Source: DTWD01 sp963662965 (GTDB taxonomy: Bacteria; Acidobacteriota; Vicinamibacteria; Vicinamibacterales; UBA8438). Taken from it: 64,000 nucleotides of DNA. Each line of letters begins with the position of its first letter. Positions within the stretch are counted from its first letter, which is position 1. A model generated the notes under the pieces. The model was not told the DNA's origin. It worked only from the letters and a program-made list of their open reading frames with translations, and did no database searches. Position numbers and translations under genes: made by a program. The stretch is taken from contig OY759970.1 of the NCBI GenBank assembly GCA_963662965.1, positions 2,232,001 to 2,296,000 of the forward strand, written 5' to 3'. Below, one piece after another: positions 1 to 9,106 of the stretch.

Positions 1-182
1 AGGAGCATGCACCGGCCGGTTGCCGCGCTGCCATCCACGCCGGTCCATGTCGCGCGCGCGGGGATAGAAACGTTACTCTGCTTGATGATCGCGTGTGCGG
101 CCGATGGGGTCAGCACGAACGCGAGCATGAGTGCGGCCAAGAGACGCGCGCGACGGACACGGGGGGCACGGGGTTCAGTCAT
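1..182 (-). CDS. Secreted protein, N-terminal part only
   Basis: The ATG is at 182-180 and the frame stays open to the window edge. The first 30 residues read as a classical signal peptide: a basic n-region (RAPRVRRAR), a hydrophobic core (LLAALMLAFVLTP) and a cleavage site SAAHA. The visible mature part starts IIKQSNVSIPARATWTGVDG. Function cannot be assigned from about 30 mature residues; the product is presumably exported. It reads away from the RRM gene, which is also on the minus strand to its right. Confidence 0.6.
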   Translation of the reverse strand, partial: MTEPRAPRVRRARLLAALMLAFVLTPSAAHAIIKQSNVSIPARATWTGVDGSAATGRCML

Positions 183-342
183 CGAACGGCATCGTTCGGG
201 CCGGTGTTTTCCAAAATGCCCGAACTTCCATTCTAAAGCGCAAACGCGACTCGGGTGGAACCGGCAGGTCCGGCGCCGGTAGAGGTGGTGAATTCCTGGG
301 CAGTTTCGTGCCGGAGACAAGCGTCGCGTCTGGCGAGGGATG

Positions 343-657
343 CTACCAGCGAGGCTCGCGCCGGCCACCGTCGAAGCCGCCGTCGTCGGGGCCTCCCATC
401 GGCCGTGGCGCGCGCGGGCGGGCTTCATTGACCGCCAGGCGGCGACCCTGGAACTCGGTCTGGTCAAGCTCACCGATCGCTTTCTGTGCGTCGTCCTCGT
501 TCACCATCTCGACGAACGCGAACCCACGCGGACGCCCGGTCGCTCGGTCGGTGACCACGTGCACCGATTCGACCTCACCGAACTTCGCAAAGAGATCGCG
601 GAGATCGTCCTCGCCAGACGTGAACGGAATATTGCCGACGTACAACCTTCGACCCAT
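343..657 (-). CDS. RRM-domain RNA-binding protein
   Basis: A 104-residue cytoplasmic protein made of one RNA-recognition motif plus a short basic, Gly-rich tail. RNP2 is visible as LYVGNI (residues 5-10) and RNP1 as RGFAFVEM (44-51), with the aromatic residues that stack on RNA bases. Bacterial RRM proteins of this length are single-stranded RNA binders, often linked to cold response in cyanobacteria; the role here is inferred only from the fold. The tail (RPMGGPDDGGFDGGRREPRW) resembles the Gly-rich ends of that family. It appears monocistronic. Confidence 0.9.
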   Translation of the reverse strand: MGRRLYVGNIPFTSGEDDLRDLFAKFGEVESVHVVTDRATGRPRGFAFVEMVNEDDAQKAIGELDQTEFQGRRLAVNEARPRAPRPMGGPDDGGFDGGRREPRW

Positions 658-861
658 CAGTGACTCCTTCCCTACCTCTCCTCAAGACACCTAGCCAAAC
701 GCCGAGGCGCCGATTCGCTGCGTAATCACCTGAGGGAGGGAAGGCGAGGCTGATCGGTCTCGTCGGCTCTCGATGCGGGTGAAGCCAGCGGGCTAGCGCC
801 AGTAACTCAAGCAGCCTACCCGGAGCGGGCACGGAAAGCAAAGCAGATCTATGATGCGTCC

Positions 862-3561
862 GTGAACCCTGTTTCACGGCGGGCGTTCTTGAAATCGAGC
901 GTGGCGGTCACGACCGCAACCACCCTCACGCCGGTCAGCCGAGACGCTGCGGCGCAGGGACGCGAGCCGGTGCCAGCCCCGGCGCCGCACACTCGCATCA
1001 CCGTCACGGTGAATGGCGAGCGTCGCCAGTTGGACGTCGAGGACCGCTGGACGCTCGTCGAGCTGCTACGCGACCACTTCGACCTCACCGGGACGAAGGT
1101 CGGCTGTGACCGCGGCGAGTGCGGCGCGTGCACCGTTCATCTCGACGGCCTCCCGGTGTATGCGTGCAGCCAGCTCGCGGTGTGGGCCGACGGCCGCGAG
1201 GTGACGACGGTCGAAGGGCTCGGTGATGACCAGCGACTCGACCCGCTGCAGCAAGCGTTCATCGACGGCGACGGTCCGCAATGTGGGTTCTGTACCGCCG
1301 GACAGCTGATGTCGGCGAAAGCGCTGGTGACCGCCAACCCGACGCCGACCGAGGATGAGGTACGAGCCGGCATGGCCGGCATCATCTGCCGCTGCTCGAA
1401 CTACAACCGGTACGTCGCGGCCGTGCTGTCGAGGCCGCCGACGCCGGCGACGCGTCCAGGGTTAGCCCCGCTCGACACCGTCGGTCAGGCGAGTCCGCGG
1501 ATCGACGCGCGCGAGCGCGTCACGGGCCGCGCGCAATACACCGGTGACGTGAAAGTGGCCGACATGCTCTACGGGCGTGTCCTGCGTAGCCCGCACCCGC
1601 ACGCGCGGGTCAGACGGATCGACACCAGCCGGGCTCGGAGCCTACCGTGTGTGCATGTGGTGCTCACCCGTGAGAACTGCGACACGACCTGGGGCAGCGG
1701 CGACTCGCGCAATCCGCGCTACCTGTTCAACAATCCGGTTCGCTTCGTCGGCGATCCGGTCGCGGCGGTGGCGGCGGCCGATCGCCACACCGCCGAAGAG
1801 GCGCTCAAGGCAATCTACGTCGAGTACGAGCGCCTCGACTTCGTGCTCGACGCCGAGGCGGCGCTCTCACCCTTGGCGGTCAAGATCCAGCCTGCCGGTA
1901 ACCTGTCACCCCGGCGCGACGGTGAGTCGCTGCCCGAGATCTACCAACGTGGCGATCTTACCGCCGGGTTCGAAGCGTCCGACCTCGTCGTCGAGGAGAC
2001 CTACGTTTCCAAGCATCATAGCAACGCGCAGATGGAGCCGCGGTCGGCGGTCGCGCAGTGGATCGGCGACGAGCTGACGCTCTGGTCGCCGACTCAAGGG
2101 ATCGCCAACTGCCGTCGAGATGTGGCCCGTGACCTCGATCTGCACCCCGAGCAAGTCCGGGTCGTCTGTCAGTACATGGGCGGCGGGTTCGGAAACAAGA
2201 ATCAGTGCCAGGACGCTGACCTGATCGCCGTGTTGCTGGCGCGTGAGGCAGGACGACCGGTGAAGCTTGAGCTCAGCCGGAAGGAGGATGCGCTCGGCGT
2301 CCACGGTCGGTGGCCGACGACGCAGCACTACAGGGTCGGCGCGAGTCGCGACGGAACGCTCCAGGCGATCCAGTTGCGCGGCTACAGCGGCATGGGCCCG
2401 CACCGAAAGAGCGGTGGCGGGATCGCCGGTGTCGAGCTCTTCCGCTGCCCCAATGTTCGGCGGGAGGTCTCGCCCGTCTACACGAACATGACCGTGGCGG
2501 CGAACTTCCGCGGGCCCTCCTACCCGCAGGGCGTGTGGGGCATCGAGTCGGTGATGGATCAGATCGCGCACGAGCTGGCGATTGACCCGGTCGACTTTCA
2601 TCTGCGCAACATCACGCGCGAGTACAACAACGAAACGCCGTACACCAGCTGGGCGCTCGAGGACTGCATTCGCGAGGGCGCCGACCGCTTCGACTGGTCC
2701 CGGCGGCGGCGGCGTGCCGGTTCCGGCCGGGGGACGGTGCGCCGCGGCGTCGGAATGGCGCTCGGGATGTTCGCCGCGCGCCTCGGTCGGAGCAGCGCCG
2801 TGCTTCGGCTCCGAGAGGGGCATCTCTGGCTGCACATCGGCGTGACCGACATTGGCACCGCCGCCAAGACCGCGATGGCGCAGCTTGCCGCCGAGGCGAT
2901 GGGGGTCGCGCTGTCGGACGTGACGGTGGTCTGGGGTGACACCGAGCGGTGTCCGTATTCGGTCGGCGAGTCGGGGAGCCGGACGACGACCCATACGGGC
3001 CAGGCGGTTCTCGAGGCCGCCGAGGACCTGAAGCGCCAGATCGTGGCGGTCAACGGACCGCTCGGTCGGCGCACGCTGATCGCCCAAGCGACGCCCGAGC
3101 CGACCATCGACGGGATGGCGCGCTACGCGTCAGCCGCGCATTTCGTCGAGGTCGAGGTGGACACCGATCTCGGTGACGTTCGCATCTCGCAATATCTTGC
3201 GATGCATGAGAGCGGACGCATCATCAACCCGCTGACCGCCGCGAGCCAGGTCAAGGGCGGCGTGGTCATGGGTCTCGGCATGGCGCTTCACGAGGAGCTG
3301 ATCTACGACCAGTCGACCGGGATTCCAGTCAACCCGGGTTATTACGGCGCCAAGGTGATGACGCACCTCGACGCGCCGGAGATCGAAGTGCACTTCATCG
3401 AGCCGCCAGACGGTTTCGGTCCGTACGGCGCGAAGCCCGTCGGCGAGCCGCCGGTCATCCCCGTGGTCGCCGCCGTCGGCAATGCGATCTTCAACGCGAC
3501 CGGTCGCCGCATTCGTGAGCTGCCGATGTCGCGCGACCGCGTGTTGGGGGCGTTGGCATGA
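862..3561 (+). CDS. Tat-exported xanthine dehydrogenase-type hydroxylase, fused 2Fe-2S and molybdopterin subunits
   Basis: An 899-residue protein starting at GTG 862 (the ATGs at 851 and 854 are out of frame). A Tat signal SRRAFLK (residues 5-11) opens the protein. The small iron-sulfur subunit follows: plant-type 2Fe-2S cysteines at 82, 87, 90 and 102, and the second cluster at 141, 144, 176 and 178 (CGFC...CRC). From about residue 210 it becomes the molybdopterin large subunit (RIDARERVTGRAQYTGD) and ends with KPVGEPP, where Glu862 is in the place of the catalytic base of the xanthine oxidase family. It likely hydroxylates an aromatic or aldehyde substrate outside the cytoplasm. The FAD subunit gene overlaps its stop by 4 bp. 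Substrate is not predictable. Confidence 0.92.
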   Translation: MNPVSRRAFLKSSVAVTTATTLTPVSRDAAAQGREPVPAPAPHTRITVTVNGERRQLDVEDRWTLVELLRDHFDLTGTKVGCDRGECGACTVHLDGLPVYACSQLAVWADGREVTTVEGLGDDQRLDPLQQAFIDGDGPQCGFCTAGQLMSAKALVTANPTPTEDEVRAGMAGIICRCSNYNRYVAAVLSRPPTPATRPGLAPLDTVGQASPRIDARERVTGRAQYTGDVKVADMLYGRVLRSPHPHARVRRIDTSRARSLPCVHVVLTRENCDTTWGSGDSRNPRYLFNNPVRFVGDPVAAVAAADRHTAEEALKAIYVEYERLDFVLDAEAALSPLAVKIQPAGNLSPRRDGESLPEIYQRGDLTAGFEASDLVVEETYVSKHHSNAQMEPRSAVAQWIGDELTLWSPTQGIANCRRDVARDLDLHPEQVRVVCQYMGGGFGNKNQCQDADLIAVLLAREAGRPVKLELSRKEDALGVHGRWPTTQHYRVGASRDGTLQAIQLRGYSGMGPHRKSGGGIAGVELFRCPNVRREVSPVYTNMTVAANFRGPSYPQGVWGIESVMDQIAHELAIDPVDFHLRNITREYNNETPYTSWALEDCIREGADRFDWSRRRRRAGSGRGTVRRGVGMALGMFAARLGRSSAVLRLREGHLWLHIGVTDIGTAAKTAMAQLAAEAMGVALSDVTVVWGDTERCPYSVGESGSRTTTHTGQAVLEAAEDLKRQIVAVNGPLGRRTLIAQATPEPTIDGMARYASAAHFVEVEVDTDLGDVRISQYLAMHESGRIINPLTAASQVKGGVVMGLGMALHEELIYDQSTGIPVNPGYYGAKVMTHLDAPEIEVHFIEPPDGFGPYGAKPVGEPPVIPVVAAVGNAIFNATGRRIRELPMSRDRVLGALA

Positions 3562-4544
3562 GGCGGCTGACCAGCGTCAACCCGACGAGTCTGGTCGACG
3601 CGGTCGAACGTCTCGACGCGGACGGGCCCCGCGCGGCCCCGGTCGGCGGCGGCAGCGACCTCCTCGGCATGATCAAGGACGAGCTGACGCCCATTGACGT
3701 CCTGGTCAATTTGAAAGGCATGAACGCCCACGGCGCGCTCGAGGGCGTCGAGCCGGCGGCGGGCGGGGTCCGGATCGGCGGTCTCGTCACCTTGGCGCAG
3801 CTGAGCACGCACCCGCTGGTAGCGGCACCCTATCGTCTGCTCGCCGAAGCCGCCGGCTCGGTGGCCACCCCGCAGATCCGCAATGTCGGCACCGTCGCCG
3901 GCAACATCTGTCAGCGCCCGTGGTGCTGGTACTACCGGCAGAAATTCCCGTACTACAAGCACGGCGGCAGTCGCTGTTTCTCGCGCACCGGGGAGAACCA
4001 GTTCAATGCGATCTTCGGCGGTGGGCCGAGCTACATCGTGCATCCCTCCGATACCGCCCCCGCGCTGGTGGCCCTCGGCGCGAGCTTCCGTCTGCTCGGG
4101 CCGGAGGGTGACCGCACCGTGCCGGCGGCGGAGTTCTTTACCCTGCCGCGCGCCGACGTCTCGCGGGAGAACGTGCTCCGGCCGAACGAAGTGCTCGCCG
4201 ACATCGCGGTGCCGGCGGCGCGCGGCCTCCGGAGCACGTACGCCAAGGTGCTCGACCGCGAGGCGTGGACGCACGCCGTGGTCAGCGCCGCAGTCGCGCT
4301 CGAGATGGACGGGGCCACCGTGCGCCGCGTCGGCATCGTCCTCGGCGGCGTGGCCCCGATGCCGTGGCCGCTGCCAGCTGTCGAGGAGCTGCTGGCCGGC
4401 GAGCGCGTCACCGAGACGCTGGCGGGGGAGGCCGGCCGTCTCGCGGTCGACGGCGCGCAGCCGCTGTCGAAGAACGCCTACAAGGTGACGCTCGTCGAGA
4501 ACCTCGTCCGGCGAACCCTGGTGTCGCTCGCCGGTGAGGCGTAG
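3558..4544 (+). CDS. FAD-binding subunit of the molybdenum hydroxylase (CoxM/XdhB-like)
   Basis: 328 residues. It starts inside the stop of the preceding gene (ATGA overlap), so the two are translationally coupled. The FAD-binding PCMH-type fold is recognised by VGGGSDLLGMIKD (about residues 32-44) and by RNVGTVAGNICQRP, the conserved flavin-binding segment; the C-terminal CO-dehydrogenase-flavoprotein domain follows. An insert rich in aromatic residues and cysteines (WCWYYRQKFPYYKHGGSRCF) is typical of the YagS-like branch of this family. It should pass electrons from the iron-sulfur clusters to an acceptor. It has no signal peptide of its own, so export would have to be as a complex with the Tat-bearing partner. 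Confidence 0.9.
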   Translation: MRRLTSVNPTSLVDAVERLDADGPRAAPVGGGSDLLGMIKDELTPIDVLVNLKGMNAHGALEGVEPAAGGVRIGGLVTLAQLSTHPLVAAPYRLLAEAAGSVATPQIRNVGTVAGNICQRPWCWYYRQKFPYYKHGGSRCFSRTGENQFNAIFGGGPSYIVHPSDTAPALVALGASFRLLGPEGDRTVPAAEFFTLPRADVSRENVLRPNEVLADIAVPAARGLRSTYAKVLDREAWTHAVVSAAVALEMDGATVRRVGIVLGGVAPMPWPLPAVEELLAGERVTETLAGEAGRLAVDGAQPLSKNAYKVTLVENLVRRTLVSLAGEA

Positions 4545-4618
4545 TCCCGATCCCCGCTCCCTGATCCCGGGCGCCGCGCGGGATACCGCGGCGCCGACAT
4601 ATAATCCGGCTCTCCCTC

Positions 4619-6609
4619 ATGGCGCTTGCTGCAGGTGCCCACCTCGGCTCGTACGAGATCGTCGCGCCGCTTGGCGATGGCGGAATGGGCGAGGTCTACG
4701 AGGCGATCGACCCGACACTTGACCGCCACATCGCCGTCAAGGTGCTCGCCGAGCGTCTTGCTCACGACGCCGACGCGCTCCGTCGGTTCCAGCGCGAAGT
4801 GCGGGCAGTCGCCGCACTCAATCATCCCAACATCGTCACCATCCACACGGTCGAGGAGGCCGACGGGGTCCATTTCTTGACGATGGAGCTGGTTGACGGC
4901 AAATCGCTCGACCAGCTCGTCGTCGACGAGCCGATGCCGCTCGGGCGCTTCTTTGATGTCGCCATCGCTCTGGCCGACGCGCTCGCGGCGGCGCACGCGC
5001 GCGGCATCACGCACCGCGACCTGAAGCCGGCCAACGTGATGGTGACCGCGGACGGGCGGGTCAAGGTGCTGGACTTCGGTCTGGCGAAGGTTGGAGGCAC
5101 CGCGACCGATCTCGTCGCCACGGTGACGCAGGGGGCGGTCTTGCTCACCGCCGACGGGGTGGTCGTCGGGACGTTCCCCTACATGTCGCCCGAGCAGGTC
5201 GAGACGAAGCCGGTCGACCATCGCTCGGACACCTTTTCTCTCGGCATCATCATGTTCGAGCTGCTCACCGGACGCCGGCCGTTTGGCGGCGACAGCGCCC
5301 CGGCGCTGATGTCGGCGATCTTGCGAGACGTTCCCCCGAGCGTCTCGAGCGTGCGCGCGGAGCCGCCAGACTCGGTCGCGACACCGATCCGCCGTTGTGT
5401 CGAGAAGGCGCCGGCGAGCCGGTATCAGACCGCGGCGCAACTGCAGCGAGACCTCCGCTCGGTGCAGGTCCGGCACATCTCAGACGCCTCGCCGGGTCCA
5501 GTGGCGGCTGAGACGGAGAAGTCGATCGCCGTCCTGCCGTTCACCAACATGAGCGCGGCTCCGGAGAATGAGTTTTCCAGCGACGGGATCGCTGAAGAGA
5601 TCATCAACGCGCTGAGCCAGATCGACGACCTACATGTCGCGGCGCGCACCTCAGCCTTCTCGTTCAAGGGGAAGAACGTCGACCTCAGCGAGGTCGGCGA
5701 GAAGCTGAACGTGGCGACCGTCCTCGAAGGGAGCGTGCGCAAGGCGGGTAACCGTCTCCAGATCACCACGCAGCTCGTCAATGTCGCCGACGGCTATCAG
5801 TTCTGGTCGGAGCGTTACGACCGCGAGCTCGACGATACCCTCGCCGAGGCCCACAACGCGCTCGGCGGAGCCGCGCTGATGTACGACTTCGACTTCGCGC
5901 TCGCCGAACGGGAGTTCCTTCGGGCGCTGGAGCTCAATCCGGGCTTTATCCAGGCTCGCGCCTGGTATGCGCTCTTCTATGGGTCGATGATTCGCGGGCG
6001 CGTCGACGAGGCGGTCGAGCACACGACGGACATGGTGGCGCGCGATCCCCTTTCCGGCTACGCCTGGGGCGTTCACGCGTTCACGCGTTCACGCGTTCGC
6101 GCGCATTGGGGCAGGCCAGCACGGCGCGGCGGTCGACGCGGCGCTCGAAGCAGTCGCGCGCGACCCGACGTCGTTCATCGCCAACTGGGGGCTCCAGAAC
6201 GCCTACGAAGCCGTTTCCCGCTTTCCCGAAGCGGTCGCCACCGGGCACGCGACGCTCGCGCTTTCGGCGCGACACCCGTGGACACTTGCAGTTCTCGCAT
6301 CCACATTCTGCGATTGGAACAAGCGCCTTGACGCTCGAGCCGTGCACGACGAGCTGACGGAACGCGCCACGCATGACTACGTACAGCCCGGTATTCTGGC
6401 GTGGTCGGCCGCCGCCGCCGGCCTCGACGCGGAAGCTGGCCGGCAGGCAGAGCAGGCGGTTGCGGAGCGTGACCCCTCGCTGGTGCTGTTCCTCAACTAC
6501 TGGCCACCTCTGGGCGGTGCTTCGGCAGGCGCTGCGGGAGGTCGGCAAGCTCGATGACATCCGGCACCGCCTCGGGCTCACTTGGGATCTGAAAGGTGAC
6601 ACAAGCTGA
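4619..6609 (+). pseudogene. Ser/Thr protein kinase with TolB-like and TPR regions, frameshifted
   Basis: The N-terminal kinase domain is complete: glycine loop GDGGMGEV (19-26), Lys41, HRDLKPAN (132-139, Asp134) and DFG (152-154). After about residue 290 comes a TolB/adenylate-cyclase-associated domain (SIAVLPFTNMSA...) and TPR-like helices. The frame breaks near 6080 at a tandem octamer (unit gcgttcac, three copies plus one variant). Removing two copies restores a good TPR sequence (HAFARIGAGQHGAAVDAALEAV); adding one copy also restores frame. A second shift of one base lies near 6495. With both corrected the gene ends at TGA 6607-6609, overlapping the ATG of the permease gene. As it stands the product is 570 residues with a nonsense C-terminus, but the kinase domain would still be made. 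Confidence 0.85.
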
Positions 6610-7955
6610 TGATTAGCGACAGCTCCATCATCGCCGTGGCCGGTCTGGTAGCGATGATCGCGCTCCTGTTCTTATTGATCACGCGCTTCAAGTGGCACGT
6701 CTTCATCGCGTTGTTGGTGCCGATCCTGCTGTTCGGCCTCATTCCAGGCCTCGACCGTAACGCGTTCATCGACGCCTTCGAGCAGGGCTTCGGCCGGACG
6801 ATTCAGGGGATCGCCGTCGTCATCGTTCTTGGATCGATTCTGGCGGAAGCGCTGAAGCACACCGGCGGCGTCGAGCGGATCACCTCGTCGATGATTCGGT
6901 GGGTCGGCGAGCAGCGGATGCCGCTCGCGCTCACGCTGAGCGGCTTCGTGATCGGCCTCGCGATCTTCTCCGACGTCGGCTACGTCATTCTGAACCCGCT
7001 GGTCCACTCGGCGGCGTTGGCGGCCGGCGTGAACATGAGCGTGATGGGGACCGGCCTGGTCGGTGCCATGCAGCTGACCCATGCGATGGTGCCGCCGACA
7101 CCTGGCCCGCTGGCCGCCGCCGCGCTCGTCGGAGCCGATATCGGAAAGATCATTCTGTTCGGTGGCCTCGTGACCTTCATTGGATCGCTGGCCGGGTGGG
7201 CCTACGCGCAGGTTGTCGGTCCACTCGTCGAGTCGCCGCCGTCACGCGAGTTCGTCGGGCAGTCGCTCATCGAGCAGGGGCGCGAAGCGGAGCTGCCGTC
7301 GACCTGGGGCGCCTATGCGCCGATCCTGATTCCGTTGGGCCTCATTGCCGGGCAGAGCGTCGCCACGTTGGTGCTCCCCGAAGGACACATCGTCAACCGG
7401 CTGATGCTCTACCTCGGCTGGCCGGTCGTGGCGCTCGGCATCGGCATCCTGCTCGCCTATCGACAGACGTCCGGCGAGCAGGCCGCGGCGCGGGTCGGGA
7501 CGTGGGTCGAGGACGCGCTCCGAACCTCGGCCATGATCATCATGGTTACCGGCCTCGGCGGCGCGCTGTCGCAGATCCTGCGCAACACGCCGGCGGTCGA
7601 TGCGATCGCCGAGGCGACGGCGGCCATCGGACTCCCGGCGATCTTCCTGCCGTTCGTCCTCGGCGTGGTCGGGAACATGATCACCGGGTCGACGACCGTC
7701 GGCGTCATCACGGCCGCCTCGGTGGCGGCGCCGATGATGGACCAGCTCGGCCTGACGCCGGAAGCGACGATGCTGGCCGGTGCCGCCGGGTCGATGATCA
7801 TCAAGTACGTCAACTCCAGCTACTTCTGGGTCTGCACGTCGCTCTCACGCATGTCGCTCAAGGCGGCCTTGATCTCCTACGGCGGCGTGACGTTCGTCAA
7901 CGGCGTCGTCGCGATGGCGGTCGTGTACGTGCTGTGGGCCGTCGGGTGGATTTAG
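6609..7955 (+). CDS. GntP-family permease (gluconate/organic acid:H+ symporter)
   Basis: 448 residues with about a dozen hydrophobic segments. Family hallmarks include GFVIGLAIFSDVGYVILNPL, the MVPPTPGPLAAAALVGADIGK loop, and a C-terminal GSTTVGVITAASVAAP segment. GntP transporters import gluconate or related hydroxy-acids with protons across the inner membrane; the actual substrate is not shown. The ATG overlaps the repaired stop of the upstream kinase gene (TGATG), implying coupled expression in the ancestral state. A hairpin repeat follows 16 bp after the stop. Confidence 0.88.
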   Translation: MISDSSIIAVAGLVAMIALLFLLITRFKWHVFIALLVPILLFGLIPGLDRNAFIDAFEQGFGRTIQGIAVVIVLGSILAEALKHTGGVERITSSMIRWVGEQRMPLALTLSGFVIGLAIFSDVGYVILNPLVHSAALAAGVNMSVMGTGLVGAMQLTHAMVPPTPGPLAAAALVGADIGKIILFGGLVTFIGSLAGWAYAQVVGPLVESPPSREFVGQSLIEQGREAELPSTWGAYAPILIPLGLIAGQSVATLVLPEGHIVNRLMLYLGWPVVALGIGILLAYRQTSGEQAAARVGTWVEDALRTSAMIIMVTGLGGALSQILRNTPAVDAIAEATAAIGLPAIFLPFVLGVVGNMITGSTTVGVITAASVAAPMMDQLGLTPEATMLAGAAGSMIIKYVNSSYFWVCTSLSRMSLKAALISYGGVTFVNGVVAMAVVYVLWAVGWI

Positions 7956-7970
7956 TTGGTTAGCTCTTAG

Positions 7971-7997
7971 ACGGGGCTGACTGCCCCGAACCCCGTC
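7971..7997. repeat. Dispersed hairpin repeat, copy 1 (probable terminator)
   Basis: Perfect 6-bp stem CGGGGC / GCCCCG with a 5-nt loop (7972-7988), followed by a CCCCG tract. It lies just after the permease stop. Similar copies occur at the 3' ends of three other genes (near 11,728, 16,195 and 22,121), in the matching orientation relative to the gene. Confidence 0.7.
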
Positions 7998-8050
7998 GGC
8001 GTCGCTAGCTGTCTCTACTGTAGCGACGATGGATGTGATCGCGGTATAGC

Positions 8051-8233
8051 CTTGCGTGATCCGGTCGCCATCTGAATCAGGGCGCGCGGGCGATCATCCT
8101 GGAAGGATTCCTCCAGCTGCTCGATGGCTTTGACCTGGCACGCCCTCAGGCCGGACGGGTCCAGGGCGGGAATCCCCTGGAGCCTGGCGCGGAGCGATGG
8201 AGGCTGGGTGTGCCATTCCGGCCTGCCTATTTG
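8051..8233 (-). pseudogene. Relic of type I restriction enzyme subunit HsdR
   Basis: Reading leftward, the frame contains LRACQVKAIEQLEESF, then DRPRALIQMATGSRK. This matches the start of the HsdR helicase domain, where the usual form is LRxCQxEAIxxLExSxxxxRPRALIQMATGxGKT. The Walker A motif is damaged (GSRK instead of GxGKT) and similarity stops immediately after it. Only about 50 residues are left of a roughly 1000-residue protein. No HsdM or HsdS is seen nearby. It is a trace of a lost restriction system. Confidence 0.7.
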
Positions 8234-8348
8234 CAATCTACGCGCGCGAGCCTTGTCGCACAAAGTGCGTTCTGGTGAGCGGGGAGTGACGATCCTCGAA
8301 GGAACAGGGCGATTTGCGTTGGCACGCGGAGTGCTGCGATGAAGCCGC

Positions 8349-8773
8349 ATGGCCAGGAAACCGGCACGTGTGACGCTCGCGTCGCTTAATCATCGGTTCG
8401 ACGCTGTCGACAAGCGCTTCGACGCCGTTGAGGAGCGTCTTGATACGCACGAGACGCGTCTCGACGCTCAAGGCGAGCGGACGGATCGAATCGAGAGGCG
8501 GCCGCGCAAAAGCCTGACCGCTCGGAGTTGCTCGCGCTCCACGAGGAAACGATGGGCGCCATCCGTCAGGTAGCGGAGGGGGTGGTCACGCTCACCGACA
8601 AAGTCGACCAGATCAGCGTGAACGTCGCCCGGACTGACTCGATCGAGAGTGACGTGCAGATCGTGAAGATAGCGTATCGCGACCTAAGATCGACGCTTGA
8701 GCCACTTGGAGTCGCGATCCATCGATTAGGCATTCTGAATTCCGCTCACTCCACGACCCGCGAGACGGTCTAG
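8349..8773 (+). pseudogene. Small coiled-coil protein, frameshifted
   Basis: The first part (from ATG 8349) is a heptad-rich coiled coil with repeats RFDAVDKRFDAVEERLDTHETRLDAQ. The frame shifts near 8500-8520. The second frame then continues as LLALHEETMGAIRQVAEGVVTLTDKVDQISVNVARTDSIESDVQIVK and stops at 8773. Joined, the protein would be about 140 residues of continuous coiled coil. Function is unknown; similar short proteins occur widely in bacteria without assigned roles. The base indel could be a sequencing error. Confidence 0.6.
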
Positions 8774-9106
8774 ACCCGCTTCTTCCCGGTCGCCGGCGAC
8801 CGGTCTCAGTCGCCACGCCGTCCCGCCGAAGAACGCGAGCAGGTCGGTAGAAGCGAGGGCATGGACGCTGCCGTCCCTGTGGACGCGAGCAGGCCGAGAA
8901 CGAGCCAGCCCGACGCGAGCAAGGCCCTTTCTGTCGCCTCCGGGAGTCCTGGTGAGAGGTGCGCGTCGGCTCCCGACTTCGTCCCGAGTACCACGACCAT
9001 GGCGGCGACTTTGAACGCGGTGTGGCTCAATCGCTCCTTGGCCGTGGCGCCTCGTAAACGTATCGGAAGGGGAGTAGTCTAGGGGACCACACAGGGGGGT
9101 GACATC
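8774..9106. other. Intergenic stretch with nothing recognised
   Basis: 333 bp between the coiled-coil relic and the serine hydrolase. Short open frames exist on both strands but show no family resemblance and no credible start signals. No clear hairpin or repeat was seen. Confidence 0.5.

Noticed and set aside
1906..3087. Long minus-strand open frame opposite the molybdenum hydroxylase gene
   Set aside because: It is the antisense shadow of a well-conserved GC-rich gene; its composition (Arg, Asp, His, Pro rich) matches no family.
6899..7963. Long plus-strand frame inside the permease gene
   Set aside because: Arg/Gly-rich shadow of the GntP gene, which has clear membrane segments in its own frame.
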